NCBI RefSeq assembly: GCF_031877795.1
Contig: NC_133971.1
Coordinates: 17,012,825 to 17,076,824, forward strand
Reading direction: 5' to 3'
Source: Strix aluco
Lineage: Eukaryota > Chordata > Aves > Strigiformes > Strigidae
DNA: 64,000 nt
Shown: piece after piece, positions 12,101 to 27,100 of the stretch
Numbering within the stretch: position 1 is the first letter of the stretch
Layout: each line of letters begins with the position of its first letter
Program-made: the position numbers and the translations under genes
The notes under the pieces: generated by a model
What the model was told of the DNA's origin: nothing
Seen by the model: the letters and a program-made list of their open reading frames with translations, nothing else
Databases searched by the model: none

Positions 12101-15100
12101 TCTCCTTTTGGACAAGGAGAAAATAGAAGGATGATAAGAAGACTTATGGATTGATATAAAGACAGTTCAATAGGTCAAGCAGAAGCTGCATGTGAAAGCA
12201 AGGCAAAATAAGGAATTTATTCACTGCTTTCCGTGGGCAGGCCACTTCCTGGAAAGCAGGGCCTCAGCATTCATAAGACTTACTCTAGAAAACAAATGCC
12301 ACAACCACAAATGCTGTTCTCTTCCTCTTCCTTTCCCTGAGCTTTTATTGATGAACATGACATGAAATATCCTGTTGTTCAGTTTGGGTCAGCTGTCCCA
12401 GCTGTGTGCTCTTGTGGCTTCTTGCCCACCCCCAGCCTCCTTGCTGGGACAGAGTAGGAAAACAAAAGCTTTGGCATTGTGCAAGCACTGTTCAGCAATA
12501 GCAAAATCACTGGTGTATTATCAACACTGTTGTCATAAATCCAAACCACAGCACCATGTGGGCTGCTGTGAAGAAAATTGACTTTATCCCAGACATGCCC
12601 AGTATAATCTTCACCCTTTATTTCATGCCATTTGTCATGCTCAAGCCCTACACTATCCAATACATCCTTATTAACCATAGCTTCTCTTCCTGTCCTTTGA
12701 TATATACATGGATGTCATTCCCTTGGTCTGTGGACCACCCCCTTAAAGTGTCCACCAAATGTCCTTTGAGTGAAGTCCATGCATTGGGCTCCATCTATTA
12801 TGTGGTTGCTAAGGAGAGGTGGTATTTTGTTTTGAGTTTTTGGGCACCAAAACCAGCTCAGTTTGGTCACCACTGGACTTGCCTGGTTTCTTGAGGCTTG
12901 TGTTCCCTTGATTTATGTTGTTCTTGCTATAGTCCTTACTATAGCATAGAACTCAAATAATGGGTTAAAAAAAGTTTAAATATATATCCATTAAAACTCC
13001 ATCCCTTGTCCCTTTGATTCAGGCTGTGGAGTTTGACATTACAGTGGACTTCACTCCTTGCCCATGCTCCATCGTGGGTCCTCCATGGGCTGCGGTCCAT
13101 TCAGAGATATTCCTGCTCTGTCTGGCATGGACACATCCATGGGCCTCGGTCCCTGCTGCTGTCAGTGAGAGACCATCTACATCTTTGTTAATTTTTTTCA
13201 AAAGCTGTATGTTTTGACTCCTCCACAGACCATTTGTAGAGTTGGAAAGCCTAGAGTGCAGGCCTATGTTTTAATTGTATTCTTAGACGACAATAAAAGT
13301 TGAGACTGTAAAACTGTAGCAAGACTTGTTATCATATCTACTAAGACCAGTCAATAGAGAGGAAATGGCATGCTTTTTTGTCGTCAGGGAACTGTTGAGG
13401 TTTGGGAACAGTGGACTCTTCAAGGGAGTATCATCAAAAGGATTGTACTCAAAGGTTTAAACATTTTTCTATTTTTTTTTCCCCCCTTATCAATCAACAT
13501 GACTTATTTGCCTTTTTTGTTCTTTCTATCCTGTCTTAACTCAGCAATGTGTCTTCACAGCTCTTTTTTTTTTTTTTGCTTTGTTCCAAATCTGTTTATC
13601 TGACCTGATCTATTCATGCCTTAGATCTTCATCACTACTTCTTTCCATTCACTGCAGTTCTTTTTGTTTACTGCTAGTCATCTTTCTCTCTTTTCCCATT
13701 GAAATGATGGGTTTTTTATCTCCTGAATTAATCACACTGTTTCTTTCTCTGAGTGAAACAGCAAGAGAATGTACAGCTCAGTTAAAACACCGAGGGAGAC
13801 TCTAGAACAATAATGAACAGCAAGGTAGTTGTACAGAAAGTTTTGCTGAATCCCTTATTTCAAAGATGTGAAATATATTATGTGTGGGGATGATGATAAA
13901 GCCATGAGTACTAGTAAAGGATACAGTTAGGTACCAGAGGACTCAGCTGTTGTCAAATTTAAATAGATCAGTGGAAAGCATCTGTAGAAGTGCAAGCCTT
14001 TGAAAGCTACCCAGATTAAGCAGTGTTTTTCATAAGAACCTGACTGGAAATATTGTAACCTTTCTGCCAAATTTCATGTCCTTGTTTCTGAAAATATCAA
14101 ATATCTGAAGTTCTCAGTGAAAAGACAGTGTTGAAGAAGAAAAAGAAATGTAGATAAAATGGTGGGTGACTCTGTGTCTGTGTGTGGATGGGATTTATTC
14201 CCTAGTCATACTTTGTAAAGGCTGAGCAGTTTTTCTTTTGTTGAGACTTAAAAAGCAAAAGAAATGTGAAAACTATTAACACCCATTTGACATAGACAGC
14301 CACCATGAGAGATCTCAGCCACGTAACTTGATTTGGTGGAGTAATAAGCAACTAAAAACAAGATTTTAGGTTGTCTGATGCTTCCAGTTAGTTACAAGCA
14401 GCACTACCAGTTCTGCTTCCAGTTCATATAACTGCTGCCTTCCTAAATCAGAAGGTATGTAATGTAAGACTTGATTTTTGGGAAGGATCCCACTACATGT
14501 TCAAGATCTGGTGAGTATATGTGGCTTATAAAAATTTGCATTTGACAGATTTTCTTGGTGGGCTGATGAACTGAAGTACTTTAAAAATTATTTTACAGCT
14601 GGAAATACCTGTGAATGTACCAGATGCACAGGTGGCTACTGATGTTGAAAGTCTCTCTCGTGCATCTGTCCAGCTGGTGGTACAGAGGAAGGAAAAAGTA
14701 AGTATCACAATAGCTGTAAGAATGTCTGGTTTTCTTTGTTTTGTTTTATAGCATGGACAAAGCTATGTGGACAGTGTGTGGTTGCCATGTCTGCTTGTAA
14801 CAGTATAGCTTAATAGACTCTTACCCGTCCCACACAGGTATGAGGGACACAGGTATGGGAAAACTATGTAAGTAAATATTGTCAGCCTTTAAAATACCCT
14901 TTGAAACCAGGGTAACCTTTGGGCAGGGAATTTACCCAGAAGGATTAAATTAAAATTGTGGACTCATTTTATGTAGAACTTTGATACTGTTTTTCTTTTT
15001 ATTTAAGGAAACTGTACGTGAAAATCCAGAGATGGACAAAGGTAGGTATGAAACAGTCTTGTTCATATCTTTCCTGTTAACTTGCTACCAACATGTAGTT

Positions 15101-18100
15101 ATTCTTCCTGAAAATTCAGAGATTTATATATCTTACAAAAAAACCTGCTCATGAGATGCTGGATGCTTTCATGTTTTGGAGGAGATTTAAACCATTTTCT
15201 TTCTTAACTGTTCTCAATCAAGTATGGAGACCAAGCGTTGCAATGTTCTGTTGCCAGGGTCAGAATATGCCTTTTGTGTGTCCCATCTATCACTTTGCTG
15301 TGCTGTGGTTAATTGTACTGGGAGAAGAGGAAACATTGCACGTGCTTGCAACTTGCTTGATGTGTGACTGAGTAATAAAAAAGAGTGGGTGGATTCATAG
15401 CTTTGTTATCTCTGAGGTCTCTGACTTTAGTATCCTAAACTGGTAAAATAGCATGTGTGACAGACTGTGATCAGAGTCTTCCAGAAGCAAATACTCCTTC
15501 CACGTGAGATACGTTACAAACTCTTACGGATCTATTAATTTTAAAAATAGCTTCCACTTTTAAATACATTCTCAATACATTTTCCTAGGAAGCACTGGAA
15601 ATTGAGTGGACTACTGCCTTAGCTGAAGGAGAGGAAACCTACTTTGTTCTTTCAGTTTATTTCAGTACAATAGCTTTGGAGGATGGAAATGTTTTGTTGG
15701 ACATGACCAGTTAATGACAGGCAAGGGGATGTATTCTGGATAGAGATTAGGAATTAGGAGTCTGAAGTGGAATATGGATCCAACACTACAGGTTATGGAT
15801 TACTGTGATTCAATTGTTACCTCTTTTCTTTTCCATTTGTGGCGGGCTGACCTTGGCTGGCGGCAAGATGCCCACCCAGCTGCTCTGCCACTCCTCTTCC
15901 TCAACAGGTTGAGGGGAGAAAATAAAATGGAAATGCTTCTGGGTTGAGGTGAAGACAAGATCACTTACCAAAACAGACTCAACGTGGGGAACACTAGTTT
16001 AATCTATTGCCAAATGAACTAGGTGGGATGGTGAGAAGCAAAGACAAAAAATAAAACACCTTCCCCTCCCCACCTTCTTGCTCTCAACTTCACACCTTCA
16101 TTTACCACTCCCCTGCCTCTTCCCTCCAAGTGACAGGGAATGGGGGTTGCAGTTGGTTTCTAACACTTCATCTCTGCTGCTTCTTCCACTTCATGCTCTT
16201 CACCTGCTCCAGCGTGGGGCCCTTCCCATGGGATACAGTTCTTCACAAACTGTTTCAGTATGGGGTCCTTCCTGCGGGGTACAGTCCTTCAGGATAAGTC
16301 TGGTCCACCATGGGTCCTCTACAGGGTGCAATTGCTTCAGGGAGTATCTACCTGCTCTGCCAAGGTCTCCTCCATGGGTTGCAGAGGAAATCTCTGCTCC
16401 CATCCATGTAGCACCTCCTCCCCCTCCTTCCTTATCAACTTTGCTGTTTGTGGGGTTGTTTCTGATACTTTATCCGTTCACTCTTCACTGCTGTGGAACA
16501 TTTTCCCCTTTCTCAAATATGTTTCCCAAAGATGCCACTGTCTTGGCTGCTAGGATCAGCTGTGTCCTGCTGTGGGTCAGTTGAAACTGACTGTGTCCAG
16601 GGCAGCCCCCCTGCTGCCAGCACCTTGCCACCTGTACCCAGTACACCATTAAAGGGAATAGTGTTGCTGCTCAGTGTTTTTACAGTAGTTTGATTTTAGG
16701 GGATGAGAACTGCTGTCTGTCTACAAGCATTTTGATCCATGAATGGCAACAATTCAAAAAAATACATGCTTCACTATATTGATGGTGTCAAATGCTTTTT
16801 GTATGTGGATAAATGGGTTTCTGTTTAATGTGCTTGTGACTTTGAATGTGTGTGAATGACTTTGCAGGAATTAATGATGGAAGCACTGAAGCTGCTATGA
16901 CTTTACTTGCAATGGGTGATCCAATGTTCCAGTTAAAAACAAGCACTGAAGGTATGATCTGATTTATGGAACAAAGCCTTGCATGTACTTTCTGGGTCCA
17001 TCTAAGGAGAGATGGAGCAGTGGCTACAAAGCTCTTCCATGTGCTGCTGCATAACAGGAAGTCAAGAGTCTTTTATGCTTTTAGTCCTGCTGAATTTCAG
17101 TGCATAGTAAGACTAGTCAGTGGAGGTTGGCTGGAAAAAGGAAGGCACCTTACTGGATACTGCCAGCTGCATCACTGGGCTAGAAAGATATTTGAGACCT
17201 GTTTTAGGAGGGACATGTTTAATCTGGTCACATAAATTGGACAAAAGAAAGGAATCTGGCTTAAATGACCATAACTCTCAATGGTCTTTTCAGGCCTTTA
17301 ATGTGAAGCATAGCTTTTTCCACCTTACTATCTACAACCTGAAATTACCTGGGTTTAGTCTAGTATTTTATAGACTTATTTACAATCTATTATCTGCTTT
17401 TATTGGTTGAATGTTAGTGTCTGCATTCTTACCATGACAAGCATGATCTTAGGACTGCGTTTACCTGGGATTTGAATCTGCATCTGTGAAATAGCTTTAT
17501 GTACATGCCAAACCTGAGTTTTTTAAATTATCCTTTTCTGTTCTATTTATTGTTCTAACCAGAATGGACACACATGTTACCTGCTCAAGAAGAATTGGAC
17601 ATGGCCAATAGCCTTGTAACCCACACCTACTCCAAACAAAATAGAGCTTCTTGTCAGTATTTACTTTCTTCAGACACTTCTACCAAGGAACTGCTCCCTT
17701 CTGAGGATGGAAGCAACACTAATGTAAAGGATCACAGCACTGGCACAGGAATAGGTGTTGAATATTTTGAGAAAGATGCTACAGATACCAGGTTAAATTA
17801 CTACTTCATTTTCTTTAGGGAGAGAAATCCTCTGACACTGCTTACTTTTGCTAGGTTCTTTCTGGCATTTTTATTAAATTGCAAGCAGTCTTGCTTTAGC
17901 AAAAGTTTCTCGGTTTTTGTAATTTGTTATGTAATTTGGAAAACACTTCTTGTCTCATTCTTAGAACTTTTGTGAGATGTTGGCATATAATTTGGGGGAT
18001 GTAGAACTTGTTCTTCACTCCTGAAGTTAAGTTTGCTCTGGTGGGGGAGAAAAGAGTATTTGAATTTAATTGGTATGGATTACCCTTAAATACCAGGCTC

Positions 18101-21100
18101 ATTTTTGCAAAGTACTTTACAGCTAATCAGGCTAAGGCAAATTGCTTAAGTGTCACTGCTGCTGTGGAATGTAGTTCAAAGATTTAGAGCAAAGGGATGT
18201 CAAAGAACCAGTTGATATTCTATCATTACGGTTATTAATGCTTTATGTTTTTTAATTTTGTTCAAGCATTTGTGAATGTAGAAACAGCTTGATGGAACAC
18301 CTTTTCAGAAAAAATCTGGTGATCATGTCTAACTTGTCAATTGCTTGAACAAACTATCAGATTATACTCTGAAAAATTATAATCGAAGATATTTTGTGAT
18401 TATTAGATTATTAACAAGAATTTACTACCATGTGATCAGTGTTAGATTTCAGATCTTCTCATGTTTAAATATTTCAATTACTAATTTTTTCTGTAGGTAG
18501 GGACCATCCTAGCTTGCAAAATACCTACCTGTTCCGATTCCCAGATGATCTTTATTTTTTGTTTTGCCAGATAGTCTTTGTCTCCTCTGCCATCTGCAGC
18601 CTGTATTTCAGGTCTTAATTGTCTCATCTACTCCATCTCTCTTTTCTCTGCAATAACTGTCAAAAATCAAAAGCTATATTGATCGCATTTTTTTGTTTTT
18701 ACTTGCAGTGATAGCTCTTTGCCTACAGTGAATAGTATGAGACTGACAACAGGCAGACTCCTGAAGCCTGAGCCAGCCTTTGGAGTATTGAGGTCCAGTG
18801 AAAACATAATTCAGAAGTCACTTAATTCAACTATACTTACAGAACAACTAGAGCAAGTTCAAAGTGGTAAGCCTGTTTCTTATGCTATAGTTCTGAAAAT
18901 GGTTTCTTCTGATGGATTCACATCTCTTTATGAAATGAAACTTCAAGATGAAAGTCTTCACTTTCTGTTTAGGTTCACAAATGATGCATCACCACTGTAA
19001 TGTAGGGCATCCATTTATGGTATAGTTTTATACATAAATGTACCTTTCAGTATAAACTTAAATCTGAATAGCATTTTTCTGTGCAGGTCTTAAATTACCT
19101 GGAAAGCTACTTAAATTACTTGCCTATTACAGAAATACAGTACAATACAGTGTACTTTTTTCTATTATTAATGTTTTTCCCTTCTATTAAATCTAGAAGG
19201 GGAGGTATGCAGATTTTATATTCTTAAAGTTACAAAAAAAGGTTGTCTTCAATCTCTTATCTTCATATCGCTGGCAAAATGCCTAACATACCAAAGACGA
19301 GATGAGATATGTTTATGTATCTTATATAAATAAGAAACACATGTACATGTGTATATTTGTTATATATACAGCAAAATTGTTAATAATTTTGTAGTGTGTT
19401 TGTATACACACATCTACATATATATACACATTTTAATATACAGGAGCTTATATGTTAAAATAACATGCATATACCTACACACACACGCACAAATTTATTT
19501 TAATTATTTTTCTTATATATCTTAGAGTCTACAATCCTGAGAGGTACTGCAGAAATGCAGAAGGTGGAACTAGAACCAGTCAGACCAGCTGCACATGATT
19601 CTTCAGTTCTTCATGATTTTGCAACTAGCAGTATGGAACTTACCAAGCAAGTAGACAAAACTGAGAGGTAGGAAGAATCATCAGTTAATATTGACTTCAT
19701 TCCTAAAGTCTCTTAAAATATGCAGCTGAAGTGCATGTGTAGTATGCATCTGTGATGGAGACAGTGTGCTAACAGATACCATGTGTGTTTATGCACATAA
19801 GTGTACAGTTTAGACTTTTTAAGGTTTTTCTCATGCTTATTGTCCTACAGCTTTTGGAGATAACTTGTATTTGCTGTGTCAGAACTTAGTAATCACCTTG
19901 CTGCTTAATTGTCTCCCATGAAACTGCATCTGAAAGGAATTGTTAAGGAGTTGATCCATTTGGAAATGTTAATGAGCTTGTAAGGCTTCCTGTTTAAACG
20001 GTCATGCTTTTAGTAGTAAAGTCTCCATTAGTGGTCTTTTTTCTGAAATACTTTATGTAGACTTCTTTGCAGATTATGCATTCTGTTTAGTAACATCATG
20101 TAGTTTTTAAACAAATGCTCTGTTTCTCTGTAACTACATAAGCTTCATATTAAATAAATAATTATACAGAATTTAGCCCATGCACAGGGTATCTTCAGTT
20201 GGTTTCAAATTAACTAGATATATGCCTTACAGAACAGAAAAAGATATGAGAGATGCTTGTGGCAATTCAGGAGACTTAAGACCTGTAACTGCATCACCAA
20301 AACGTGAAAAATCTCACCTTGGACTAGAGGATTGTCCAAATCAAAGTTCTGTGGATGGACTTCCTCAGGAAAATCCTTGTCCTCCTGAGCACAATATATG
20401 CACAATCAACCTTACTCAGGTAAAGAACTTAATTTAGTTACAGTCTAGAAGTTCCCAGTTTCTGAAATTCTGTAAAGGAAGAGGCTTTCAGTGCAAATGT
20501 ACTCACTCATTTTAGACCTGGTACTTCAGCTGGTGAATGAAACCTTTTTTGCATGGGCATAACCAAACTTAATGTTTCAGACAAACTTAATCTTTGCAAG
20601 CCTCAGTTTATAGCATTTCAGCAATAAGTTTTTTATATGTATATATATATATGCAAAATTTTGAGCAATTTTTTAAAGAATCTTGATGGAAGAATTTACC
20701 TAGGACTTGTATTCATTCAGTCTGACCTCTTACTGTTATATTTATTTAAATTAAAATTAAGATAAAATGTCACTGCTGGACACACATTTTTGTTGTCAGC
20801 TTCACTTGCTTTGTTTACAACAGACTTCATCCTTTGCTGTGTTCTCTCCCATTTATTTCAAAGCCCAATTATGAGTTTTACATATGTATTATGGACAAAC
20901 TATGTCTTTTATATCTGTTTCTCAGCAGTGGTTTGTGTATCCCTGTTCTAGTATAAACTGGAAGTATCTTATTTCTTCATGAGAGAAAGGTTCATTCTCA
21001 GTTCCCTCAGGTTTTCCAGTGTTGCTTGAGAACAATGTACGTGCAATTAAAGTGGAACAGCTGATGGATAGTAGCTTGTTTCCTCAGTGCAACCTGTTGA

Positions 21101-24100
21101 TATGTCAAGGCTGATCTCATGTTGGAACAAGGTGAAAGAATGATTTGGCTCTTACAGGTCTGGCAGTGTGAGAAGAGGCAACTTGCAGTAGAGTATTCCT
21201 GTTTTTAGCAAAGGTACATGCCATAAAAGGGAACGAATAGCTGAGTTGAAGAGCTTGGTGTTTTTCTTTGCCACTCAGTGGTTTTGTAACAGTTGGGGAA
21301 GTTTGTTTTCTTAATGCCACTGAGCAATTTATTGTGTGAGTCATCTCTGACAGAGTTATGCTCTAGGAAGTATAAATTTGTTTTGACAAAACATCAATAT
21401 AGACAATGAGCTGCATATAAATTTTATATTGCCCAAGTGTCTCTTGTCTTTGTCAGGCTAATATCCTTCAACCTAAAATAGCTAGAAGTAAAAGCTTACA
21501 AATGCAATTATGATGATGTAATTAGATATTTTTTTTTTTGGTCTCTTCAGCGTCTGAAATGCTTTGTTTCTTTCCTGTTTTCTAGAGTTATTTCTCAGAT
21601 TTATTAAGCTGTTTTATTTCAAATGTGTTATTTCTAGAATGCAGCTTGGGCTCAGGACGCTCAGCAACAATGTGTAAGCAGCACAGAAGAGACTTCAGGT
21701 ATAATGTGCTAATATTCTAAGTTAGCAAAAGCCCACACTTGTTTATCTAGTGGTTATGCAAAAAGGAATATAAAAAATTTAAAATGTTTTCATTGACATT
21801 ATTAATTACTTGATTTCATTAACAAAAACAATGACCTGCAGCACAGTGCCATTCCCTTCCCTAGCCACTTATCATTACATTTCATTAACACAAACTAACT
21901 TGGGAACTTTTTGAATGACACTTCATTAAGTTTAAATATCAGTGGAAACAAAACTACGTGCTCTCTCCTCCCTTCTGTGAACTACTGCTCCATGCCTCTT
22001 GCTAGGTTAGAGCCCTTCATGAGCCCCTGACTTATATTCAACTTTTGACAGATAAGTAACAGAGGGAGAGAACCTGTGTAGTTTTCCACTGGCTTAGTGA
22101 GCTGTGGTGGCTCATGAAGTTGTGGAGTGAATGCCAGTGTCAGAGTTATGTGGGTAGAAGATCTGGACTGTGCAAGTGTGGAGCAGGGGAGAAAGAAGAA
22201 GGGAAGAAAAGGGAAGAATACAACCAGCCTTCTCTCTTCAGCTGTAGTGAGTCAGCAGATTAACTCCTAGCTGATTAGATATGATGAAAGATATGAAGGT
22301 GATGACTGCTTTTCTCTAAAGCAAATTGAAATGGAGCTGGTTTGGAACCAATACTTTTGTAAGGTATGGGAAAATCACTGTGTCAGAAGCCCAGAATACT
22401 TAGTTTACATGGAAACTGCAGTCCAAAGTTGTAACTCCTGAGCATGTGTAAAAGATAGGGCTAATACTTCTTTGTAAACATCTGTTGTTAGGCTCTGTTA
22501 TTGCAAGGATCTTGGGACGGATCATTTTAAATCATCTTTAATGAGATAAAGAACCAAAGTGAGTTGAGGTTGGAATAACAGTAGCTTTACATCATCAAGA
22601 ACGAGAGCTGTCTTAAGTAATGGAGCAGCACTGTTGTTTTCCATCTTTTGAAAACTTTACAAGTGTTCTCTCCATAAATTCATTCTAATGGATGGCAGTT
22701 GGCAGTTATTTGTTAATGTCCATGTCCTGGTTTCAGCTGGGATAGAGTTTATTTTCCTTCTCAGTAGCTAGAATAGTGCTGTGCTTTGGATTCAGTATGG
22801 GATTTGGTATGAGAAGAATGTTGATAATACACCGATATTTTTAGTTGTTGCCAACAAATTGAGGACTTCCATCTTCCCATATTCCACTAGTGTGCAGGTG
22901 CACAAGGGAGCAGAGCCAGAGCAATGGACCCAAATTGGCCAATGAAATATTTCGTATCATATAATGTCCTGCTCAGTATATAGATAAAGTTTGTTCAGGA
23001 AGCTGGGGCACTCTTTCTTCTGGGATTACAGTTTCAGGATCACTTGTTTGTATATTCTATTGTTATTGTTACGGTTATTACTGTTATTTTATTGCAATTA
23101 GTAAATTGTTTTATCTCAACCTATGAATCTCCTTACCTTTACCCCTCCAATTCTCTCTCCCATCCTCTGGGGTGGGGGAGGGTGAGCGAGTGGTGGTATT
23201 TGGCTGCTTGTGGCATTTAAACCATGACAGTCTGTCTGTTGACTAAACTATTTATATTTTTCATTTATTAAATTTAAGACTATACTTCTCAGGTCCTCTT
23301 CTGCAAGTCCGCAGTGAGGGGAAAAATCCTTGTGTTTGCTGTCAAAACAGCAGAGTCCTGCCATTTAAAGAACTAACTCTTAATACCTGACAGGTGCAAT
23401 TAAAGAGGGTCATTTGACCACCATTACATAAGTTGAGTTAAACTGCAAATTGTTCTTTAATACTGGAACACCCATTTAAAAAGCTCCATCCCCACTAGGC
23501 TTTTTTAATATTCTTTGTTCTGAATGGTAATCAGGACTCCACTGCAATGAATAGGCTCCAGGGGGTGATGATGTGTATCTCATCTAAGAATAAAGGAGGC
23601 ATATTGTCTCAAAAATATCCCCAGTGCCTTTTTCCGTGGAGAAATGAGTGCCCAAAATTTAATTAGTCAAGGTAGGGAGGGCATGAAGAGAACAGTGTCA
23701 TTTCAAACTTGAATAATAGATTTTTGTTCTTTATTTCCCAGAAAAAAATACAGTAGTCAACAATGATCATAGATGTCCAGAGGAAGAACAGACATTCATT
23801 TTAACGTTGGTGGAAATCCCAGCTGACTCAAAAGAGTTTGACGCATCTGCATTGCTGGAACAAACTTCAGAACAATTACTACCAGCCCCAATACTTATCA
23901 GCCCAATAAATGCAAGTGAAACAAGCGTGACTGAAGTGGAGAGGTAAATGCTCTATTTTGAGCAAAGTGAAAGCAACACTTTTTGTGAGCCTTGATTGTT
24001 TCCTGAATGTGCATTAGAGACTAGAACTTCTCAAAAGAAGAAATACGAGAGGAAATAATTTTGGCAGACTGGTAAGAGAATTAAGCAGGCAAAAAGGCCT

Positions 24101-27100
24101 CTCATCAGATTTGAGAAAGATGTCATCAGTGGTTTAAAGTTAGTGTTTTAGTCAGCTGCGATTTTGGTGTCAACCTTAATATTGATTTATTCTTTAGAGC
24201 AAGTCTTCCTTTTTAGTAGAAGTCATTTGTTCATCCTGAGTCTATTCTGCCATGGATACTTAGAATGAAAAGTAATTGAAGTGAAAAACCTAAGCATGTT
24301 TCATTTTTACAGTACTTTAACAGCTTTGTAAAGTAACTGTTTATTAATTGCTTTTCCAGATTTTTAGTGTAGATGGTCTTCTGGAGAACGTGATAAACAG
24401 CGGACATAAATTCAGATATCATTCTCATGAGTGTGTGCCATGTTCAAAAGGTAGAAGAGCTGGAAAAGCAAACATTAATTACTCAACAGAACAATAGCTG
24501 GTTTGAAGTACTGCAATACAAAGGGGTTGAGGTTTTTTTTTACAAGGAGCACTCCTCAATCCAATGTAACAAAAGTGTTATTTCAACATTACAGTTAAAC
24601 TTAATCTCCTGGTCAGTTTGGGAGCAAAAACCCAACATCAAAGGAAAAAGACATTCTGAAGAAAAAGAAATGTTGCAAAGTTGTAAAAAACCCTATTACT
24701 ATATTAATGTAAGTCCTCAGATCATAACTAGAGATGTGATGCAGTTCCACATCATTATGGAGAACCTTGCCCTGTGACATCAGGTGTTAATGTCACTCCC
24801 TTAGTTATTGGAAGGATAGGTCTTTGAGTGAATTTTGGCTACGCAATTTAAGAATTCTAACTCCTGTGGAACTACTGATGATAGACGGAATTGCTGACAG
24901 GCAGAGTTAAAGTATAGCATCTGTCTCACTGTTCTCTTACTGCTGTACCCTACTTCCCTAGACTCTGCTGCTTGCCTAGATGTCTTGCTGTCTTCAGAGA
25001 TTATACTGGAAGGTGTGGGTGGTGTGTGGATGAAGATTCAACTGTGCATATAAGTAATACTGTATTTCAGGATTTTCTAGGGCAGTTAATCAGTTGTCGT
25101 ATTTTTACATTTTATGAAAATAACTAAATTCTCTAATTCAAGATAACACAGCAAAATGTTTCTTGGTACTAAATAGTACATTTGACGTTAATATTCACAT
25201 TAAGTAAGAAAGAGTATCACCATAAATCTGTGTCTAATTTCCAAACAGAAATGTTATACAAAGTAAATTTTGGCTGCTTGTATGGTCACAATAATGACTT
25301 TATATATAAACAGAACTGGAACCTTGACAACTGCAGCTGATGAATTTGCTGCACCTTTAAACAGCAGTATGAGAAGCAAACTACTAGAGAGTGCATCAGT
25401 AGAGCCCGTTCCAAATTTGCAGACAGCTCAAAAAAGGTCAGCTGCTGAACTTGAAGAGAATGATTTTCCTCCTGCCAAGAAAACTCTGTCTACTGTTGTT
25501 GTGGAAGGTAACTTGGAAACCACTCATAAGGTGAGAACATAACTTGGTAAATGAGTCTTTATGCATAGTGTAGATGCATAACATGTAGTAGAACATTTTA
25601 ATTATGTTCATTGCTTAAGTGTCACTTGCTTAAAAACGTATTGTCTGTACAACTTTAAAGGAAAATCAACACCACTAGATTGTTTTTTATTTTGAACTCT
25701 ACAACAGTTTGGGGGCTGTTGATTTAGTATTGCGTGTTTGGAGAATCTATAGGCTGTCAAGGTTTTTTTATTAGGCTTCCTAGTAGGCAGACTGGTAATG
25801 TGTCTTATTTGGTTCATTCACCACAGCCTTCCTGACAATGGCATTGCAGGATGGAAAACTCTGGATGTATATTGGATGACTGGCAGACTGTCTAGGTTCA
25901 CTGAACAATGTTGTTACTCTTCATGGTGTCTGTTACATGAAGAATTTGTTAACATGTTCCTACCATTTTCTAAAAACATTATTTTAAAAGAACAAGCTGC
26001 AAATAAAAACTGGACAGCATGTTTCCAGCTTCCCTCTGTGCTTTTAGAATATGACCAAGCTTGTGGCAGTGACTACCACAGATTTTTGTGAGTAGGCTAA
26101 GATTGTGTAGTGTATCTGGGTGAGGGAATGGGCAATAATTTCCCACATGATTCAGACAGCTTTTCTAGGAAGGACTGGATAACAATTCTCTTCCTTCTTT
26201 GATCTCTCATCTTGACATGCTTGTCTTGAGTCATTTGTCATAAGAACACCTTGAAAAGCCTGCTCAGGAAATGAGTTAAGTGATGAATGATACTGTACTG
26301 AAGATGTAGTCTTCAGTATCACTCCTGTTCTTAGAACTGTACATGAGTGATATGACTTAATGAACTTTTTATTGCCTCTTCTATATTGAGAGAAATAGAG
26401 AAATAACTTTTTTTATCTTGTTTAAATACAGGGTTATTCAATTAAATCCACAAATGCGGCAACAATAGCTTCTGGTAGGTAAACTTAAACTTGTAAAAAA
26501 GTATATAATGAATGTAAATGCTTTATACCTCACAGTTTAATACTTGTTGTTGTGCTAAGTAGTCCTGTCTGAGGCTATCAAACATAAAAGTAGAAACAAA
26601 TTTTCCCAGTAATACCCTAATACCACCATTCCATGTTTTCTGCTATAAACTAGATTAAATAACTGGCTGTTAATTTAATAATGGTTCTAAAAACATCACT
26701 AGCTAGTCTGTTCGTGAAATTTGGGAGATTTTTTTGGACTAAACATGGTATCTTAAGCAAATATTTGCACTTGCTGGAGAGCACTAATAACCAAAGGTAT
26801 TAACTGATATTTTAACCATACTTTGCCAAAATAATTTATTTTTATTTTGTATTTGTCTTTTTTAAAAAAATGTATAATGTAATTGTTTGAAAGCTTAATC
26901 TGCCTCTGAAGAATCAGAAGGAAAGCAGAATTGCTGTCAGAGCAATCTTTAGTGATCTGAGCCTGTGAAGGGTTTGGAGAACTACTTTTTGGCCCTGAAA
27001 GACTGAAAGGGAAATTGTAGAAGCTTAAACAGCTAGATGTCTTGACTAAGTTCTATGGTGTGCTGTAAAGGAGGGGGTGGGGGGTGGTGCTGTAAAACCA

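Noticed and set aside
12375..12894. Overlapping ORFs on both strands
   Set aside because: Fall in LTR and LTR-like sequence with no gag, pol or env similarity.
16078..16693. + strand ORFs of 168, 97 and 66 codons
   Set aside because: Lie inside the solo LTR and match no protein; an effect of its composition.
24427..24777. 116-codon ORF in a BDP1 intron
   Set aside because: No domain, no paired splice sites in a suitable phase, and BDP1 exons s and t already join without it.
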